From CAYSWK01 sp964434735 (GTDB lineage Archaea > Micrarchaeota > Micrarchaeia > Anstonellales > Bilamarchaeaceae): 15,466 nucleotides of DNA. Shown here in pieces: positions 12,656 through 15,466 of this stretch (position 1 is the first letter of the stretch; each line of letters starts with the position of its first letter). Made by a program: the position numbers and the translations under genes. The notes under the pieces were generated by a model. It was not told where the DNA came from, made no database searches, and saw nothing but the letters and a program-made list of their open reading frames with translations. Location: assembly GCA_964434735.1 (NCBI GenBank), contig CAYSWK010000024.1:1-15466 (forward strand), in the 5' to 3' direction.

Positions 12656-15139
12656 TTAACGCTCAAAAATAACCTTATCTACATATAAGTTCACATCGCG
12701 CGTCGGGTTTGTGCGATAATAGTCATTAGTAAATTGCACCCGGACAGTATGATTTCCTTGCGTCATATTGCGCACAATTAACCGCTCAACAAAGACGGTC
12801 GAATTAATGGCAAAGTTACCAACCACCATACCATCTAGAGTAACTCTCAAATTAGCAGTACGCCCTGCAACCAGATCGGCACGCGAATAGAAACGAATGG
12901 TATACGTTCCTTGCTCAAGATACTGGGTGCCTTGCGCATAGCCGTTTGTGTAAAATGCAACTGAATCCGCAAGCCTGCGCACATTACTGCCTGAAAGGGT
13001 CGGCATTTGTTCCGCTTCCATAATGACTGAAGGGGGAACATCGAGTGTTTGAACATTGCAGTCATCATCAACACCGTTTCGCAATACTTCAACATGCCCC
13101 GGGTTCACCTGTGCACTATTGTCGTTGCAGTCAACGTTTGAATTGAATCCGTCTGCATCGGAATCAACCGTATCTAAAGTATTTGCATTGCAATCATCAT
13201 TAACTCCGTTGTACAGTATTTCACTCATGCCTGGATTAACTTGCGAATTATTGTCATTGCAATCAACGTTTGAATGGTATAAATCGCCATCTGCATCGAC
13301 AGTATCAGGTGTTGCCACATTGCAATCATTGTCGATTCCATCGTAAAGGAATTCACTCATGCCTGGATTTACCAAAGCATTGTTGTCATTACAATCGACG
13401 TTTGAATTAAACCCGTCATTGTCAGCATCAGGAATAACACAAACAACCGGATATCCTGCATATACTGTTACTGGCCCCGTATCTTCTGCAATGACAATTG
13501 TTGCGGTTGGGCTTGGACAACTTGGAAGGATAGTAAGCCCTTCGGTGACTCCTCCTGCAACCACATATTCCGCTACAAGCGAATTATCCAAATTGATTTC
13601 ACGAATGAGGTTTACAGTATCATAGAGAATGGATAACGTGCGCGTTTCACGATTATAGTTAAGTCCTTCAATATCAACTCTCCCTGGAACGGGAGTAAAT
13701 GAACTAACGAGGCGGGCAGTGCCTGCATCAAAATCAACATCTATTGCGTGAACATTCCCGTTTTCCTCAAGTCCTACGTAAAATAATCCGCCGTTTGGAC
13801 TATCTGCATAGGGATGATGACCGTTTGGCACAAACGTCAACCCGGAAATCCCTGCATTCGTATTTACTGTTGCAGGCACTACTCCGGTTAATGAGACCGA
13901 ACGAACAACCTGTCCCGTAAGAGGATTAAATTTGATTAACGCATACGGATACTCGACAGCCGAATATACGAACACTGCTGAGGAATCAGTAATAGTTATT
14001 CCCTCAAGGTCCCCGGGCACATTCCACGTAACTGGATTTGACCCGTTAAGGTTAAGCCTGCTTATCGCCCCATTATCACTCACTACAAAAAGCGCATTAT
14101 AATAAGGATGCCATACGACGCCGCTTGGCTCGTAGCCTGCCGGAAGATTTTGGCTAATGCGAACTCCTGCTCCTGCCGGCCAAGACAATACGTCGAGCGT
14201 TGCCGCGTTGCAGTCATCATCAACTCCGTTATAGAGAACTTCTGCATGACCGGGATTCACCTGTGCATTATTGTCATTGCAATCAACGTTTGAATTAAAC
14301 CCGTCATTGTCAGCATCAACATAAACGACGGGGCATACTACGGGATAGTTTTGGTACTTCATAACCCGCCCAGAATCCTCCGCAATAACAACAGTTGCTT
14401 GTGCATTAGGGCACGAAGTAATGACGGCAACGCCTTCCTGGTCAAGTCCGGGAAGAACATACTCCTGAACAAATGTATTGTTTGTCCTGATTTCCCTTAG
14501 GAAATTTGCCGCATCATAATCAACGTACAAAACATTAGTTTGGGCATTGAAATAAAGGCCTGCAATATCGGTTCTTCCTGCAACAGGAGTAAAAGAACCT
14601 ACAAGTCTTGCAGTGCCTGCATTGAAATCAACATCAACTGCATAAACAACTCCGTTTTCTTGAACACCTATGTAGAATAAACCTCCATTTGCACTGTTTG
14701 CATAGGGGTGGGATCCGTTTGGAACGAAGGTTACTCCTTCAATTCCCGAATTAGTATTAGCCGTTGCAGGAACAACTCCCGTCAACGAAAGGGTTCTATT
14801 TGCCTGACCTGTGGCCGGATTAAACTTGATCAGTGCAAACGGATATTCAACTGCAAGGTATACGAATTCCGAATTCGGGTCAGTAATAGTGACTCCTTCC
14901 AAATCACCGGGCACATTCCAGGTGGTTACTTGCGAACCGTCAAGGTTCATTTTACTTAACATCCCGCCATCACTTACTAAAAATAAGGCATTATAATGGG
15001 GGTGCCATACAACGCCGCTTGGCTCGTAGCCTGCCGGAAGATTTTGGTGGATATCCACGCCTGCATCACCTGGCCAGGGCGCAGCAAAAACCAGCGACAT
15101 AATCGCTACTATTCCTACTAGTAAAGAGAGAGTTTTCAT
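12656..15139 (-). CDS. Large secreted protein: two beta-propellers, four MopE-like repeats, carbohydrate-binding-like domain
   Basis: An 827-residue extracellular protein. Residues 1-19 are a signal peptide (MKTLSLLVGIVAIMSLVFA). Two copies of an SdiA-regulated/phytase-like beta-propeller follow at about 21-273 and 319-568, each opening NLPAGYEPSGVVWHPHYNAL or a close variant, with WNVPGDLEG and NGGLFY blocks. After propeller 1 is one 43-residue MopE-like repeat (274-316), and after propeller 2 three more (570-612, 614-656, 658-700), each with DADNDGFNSNVDCNDNN then NPG and DDDCN: Asp-rich loops and paired Cys suited to Ca2+ or other metal binding. The last 125 residues (from SVIMEAEQMP to NLYVDKVIFER) resemble a Ca-dependent carbohydrate-binding module. 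A GTGAT ribosome site precedes the ATG at 15139; in-frame ATGs at 15184 and 15205 would put 15-22 residues before the signal peptide. Likely role: surface adhesion or glycan/ester interaction. Confidence 0.88.
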   Translation of the reverse strand: MKTLSLLVGIVAIMSLVFAAPWPGDAGVDIHQNLPAGYEPSGVVWHPHYNALFLVSDGGMLSKMNLDGSQVTTWNVPGDLEGVTITDPNSEFVYLAVEYPFALIKFNPATGQANRTLSLTGVVPATANTNSGIEGVTFVPNGSHPYANSANGGLFYIGVQENGVVYAVDVDFNAGTARLVGSFTPVAGRTDIAGLYFNAQTNVLYVDYDAANFLREIRTNNTFVQEYVLPGLDQEGVAVITSCPNAQATVVIAEDSGRVMKYQNYPVVCPVVYVDADNDGFNSNVDCNDNNAQVNPGHAEVLYNGVDDDCNAATLDVLSWPAGAGVRISQNLPAGYEPSGVVWHPYYNALFVVSDNGAISRLNLNGSNPVTWNVPGDLEGITITDSSAVFVYSAVEYPYALIKFNPLTGQVVRSVSLTGVVPATVNTNAGISGLTFVPNGHHPYADSPNGGLFYVGLEENGNVHAIDVDFDAGTARLVSSFTPVPGRVDIEGLNYNRETRTLSILYDTVNLIREINLDNSLVAEYVVAGGVTEGLTILPSCPSPTATIVIAEDTGPVTVYAGYPVVCVIPDADNDGFNSNVDCNDNNALVNPGMSEFLYDGIDNDCNVATPDTVDADGDLYHSNVDCNDNNSQVNPGMSEILYNGVNDDCNANTLDTVDSDADGFNSNVDCNDNSAQVNPGHVEVLRNGVDDDCNVQTLDVPPSVIMEAEQMPTLSGSNVRRLADSVAFYTNGYAQGTQYLEQGTYTIRFYSRADLVAGRTANLRVTLDGMVVGNFAINSTVFVERLIVRNMTQGNHTVRVQFTNDYYRTNPTRDVNLYVDKVIFER
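13040..13432 (-). repeat. Three tandem MopE-like metal-binding repeats
   Basis: Three consecutive 43-codon units (13432-13304, 13300-13172, 13168-13040) encode DADNDGF/NVDCNDN/VNPG/DDDCN cores. A fourth copy lies at 14320-14192 between the propellers. The units repeat at DNA level as well, for example around CAATCAACGTTTGAATT, indicating recent tandem duplication. Confidence 0.85.
13436..15079 (-). repeat. In-frame duplicated beta-propeller units
   Basis: Two propeller-coding copies (15079-14321 and 14185-13436) are spaced by 894 bases, exactly 298 codons. DNA identity is high; a 36-base stretch at 15012-15047 is identical to 14118-14153, so the duplication is recent or kept alike by conversion. 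Confidence 0.85.
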
Positions 15140-15212
15140 TAAAATCACATTTTTTTCATGTTGTGTCAAATAACGCAGTTTCATTTTGCGCAGGTTCAAA
15201 AACAAAATAATG

Positions 15213-15223
15213 TTTATATATGC
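15213..15223 (-). promoter_or_regulatory. TATA box of the secreted-protein gene
   Basis: The minus strand reads GCATATATAAAC. It places transcription start near 15192, giving a leader of about 50 bases before the chosen ATG at 15139. Confidence 0.5.
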
Positions 15224-15275
15224 TTGTCAGATTTCTCAAAAACTTTGGCAAATGACGAAGCATCAAGTAAACAGA

Positions 15276-15284
15276 CTTTTAAAT
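15276..15284 (+). promoter_or_regulatory. TATA box of the zinc-ribbon gene
   Basis: CTTTTAAAT lies about 45 bases before the ATG at 15324 and gives a short leader containing GGAG at 15311-15314. Apart from the two divergent promoters, nothing else is seen in the 15140-15323 gap. Confidence 0.5.
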
Positions 15285-15323
15285 CTTCAGTGAAATGTCA
15301 GAGTATAACTGGAGTTGATACCT

Positions 15324-15466
15324 ATGAGTAATGAGTATACGTGGATATGTCCGACCTGCCGTATGAATTCCAGCATGAACTATTCATTGTCCAAGAAAGA
15401 CGATGCGTTGGTTTGCGACAACAACGCCCAACACAAGTTCAAGGCGGACAAGGACGGATTTTTGAA
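15324..15466 (+). CDS. Small zinc-ribbon protein, partial (C-terminus off the right edge)
   Basis: The first 47 residues of a protein with a CPTC knuckle (C9, C12) and a second half-site at C31 and H37 (CDNNAQHKF), forming a likely C2CH zinc ribbon. The rest is Lys/Asp-rich. Such ribbons in archaea serve as nucleic-acid or protein-binding modules; no enzyme motif is visible in the part present. The ATG at 15324-15326 is preceded by GGAG about 10 bases upstream and a TATA-like box at 15276-15284. It is divergent from the large secreted-protein gene. The total length cannot be known from this window. Confidence 0.78.
   Translation, partial: MSNEYTWICPTCRMNSSMNYSLSKKDDALVCDNNAQHKFKADKDGFL

Noticed and set aside
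13040..13432. Regularly spaced repeats resembling a CRISPR array
   Set aside because: The 132-base period is in frame, encodes conserved DADNDGF/DDDCN residues and has no variable spacers. It is a coding tandem repeat.
15139..15205. N-terminal extensions of the secreted protein (ATG at 15205 or 15184)
   Set aside because: They would bury the signal peptide behind 15-22 residues, and 15205 lies too close to the TATA box. The ATG at 15139 has a GTGAT site and gives a standard signal peptide. The 15184 start is not fully excluded.
1..15466. tRNA, rRNA, insertion sequences or integrase genes
   Set aside because: None recognised on either strand by reading. A tRNAscan-SE and ISfinder search would settle this.

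Overview
The window looks archaeal, and a DPANN-type lineage (Diapherotrites-, Woesearchaeota- or Micrarchaeota-like) is the most likely source. This placement is inference, because there is no rRNA or other phylogenetic marker. What supports archaea: TATA-box promoters (TTTAAA, TTTATA and TTATAAAT types), several starts lying about 25 bases downstream of such a box (leaderless mRNAs), GGTGA-type Shine-Dalgarno sites on other genes, a TrmB-family regulator, a PRC-barrel protein, an archaeal-type RNase HII, T-rich terminators, and secreted proteins with MopE-like and cysteine-pair repeats. Genes are dense and no gene-free stretch exceeds 300 bases.

Left part, minus strand (1-4881). Reading in the direction of transcription: a Cys-rich lipoprotein (4881-3721); a MntA-like nucleotidyltransferase and a HepT/DUF86-like protein that overlap by 43 bases (3688-2850); a two-domain putative DNA-binding protein followed at once by a COG1078-type HD phosphohydrolase (2805-937); a PRC-barrel protein (818-561); and RNase HII, which runs off the left edge (491-1). 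The HepT-like protein has the catalytic RX4HXY motif changed to KX4YXY, so the type VII toxin-antitoxin pair may be an altered or inactive version.

Middle (4971-7594). A small immunoglobulin-like protein (plus) abuts a small winged-helix protein (minus) with no bases between them. A 72-residue protein made of two repeats follows (plus), then a TPR protein (minus).

Centre right (7645-10340). Two plus-strand genes of unknown function form an operon and are full-length paralogs over about 330 residues; the first carries a helical and Lys/Glu/Pro-rich N-terminal extension. The first of the pair and the divergent TPR gene appear to share a single palindromic TTTAAA box, and both start about 25 bases from it. 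The operon ends in a hairpin whose arms contain the stop codons of both convergent genes.

Right part (10365-15466). A TrmB-like regulator is flanked by two unrecognised minus-strand genes (one divergent, one convergent), with a C5-GTA-G6 palindrome in the divergent promoter. Next comes a large secreted protein built from two beta-propeller domains, four MopE-like metal-binding repeats and a C-terminal carbohydrate-binding-like domain, with an in-frame 298-residue duplication still visible at DNA level. A truncated zinc-ribbon protein starts at the right edge.

How the genes fit together: the window mixes housekeeping (RNase HII, possibly dNTP control by the HD protein), a toxin-antitoxin-like pair, cell-surface proteins, and a cluster of lineage-specific genes with small regulators. 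The most notable undescribed material is the 7645-10340 paralog pair with its shared divergent promoter, and the degenerate HepT.
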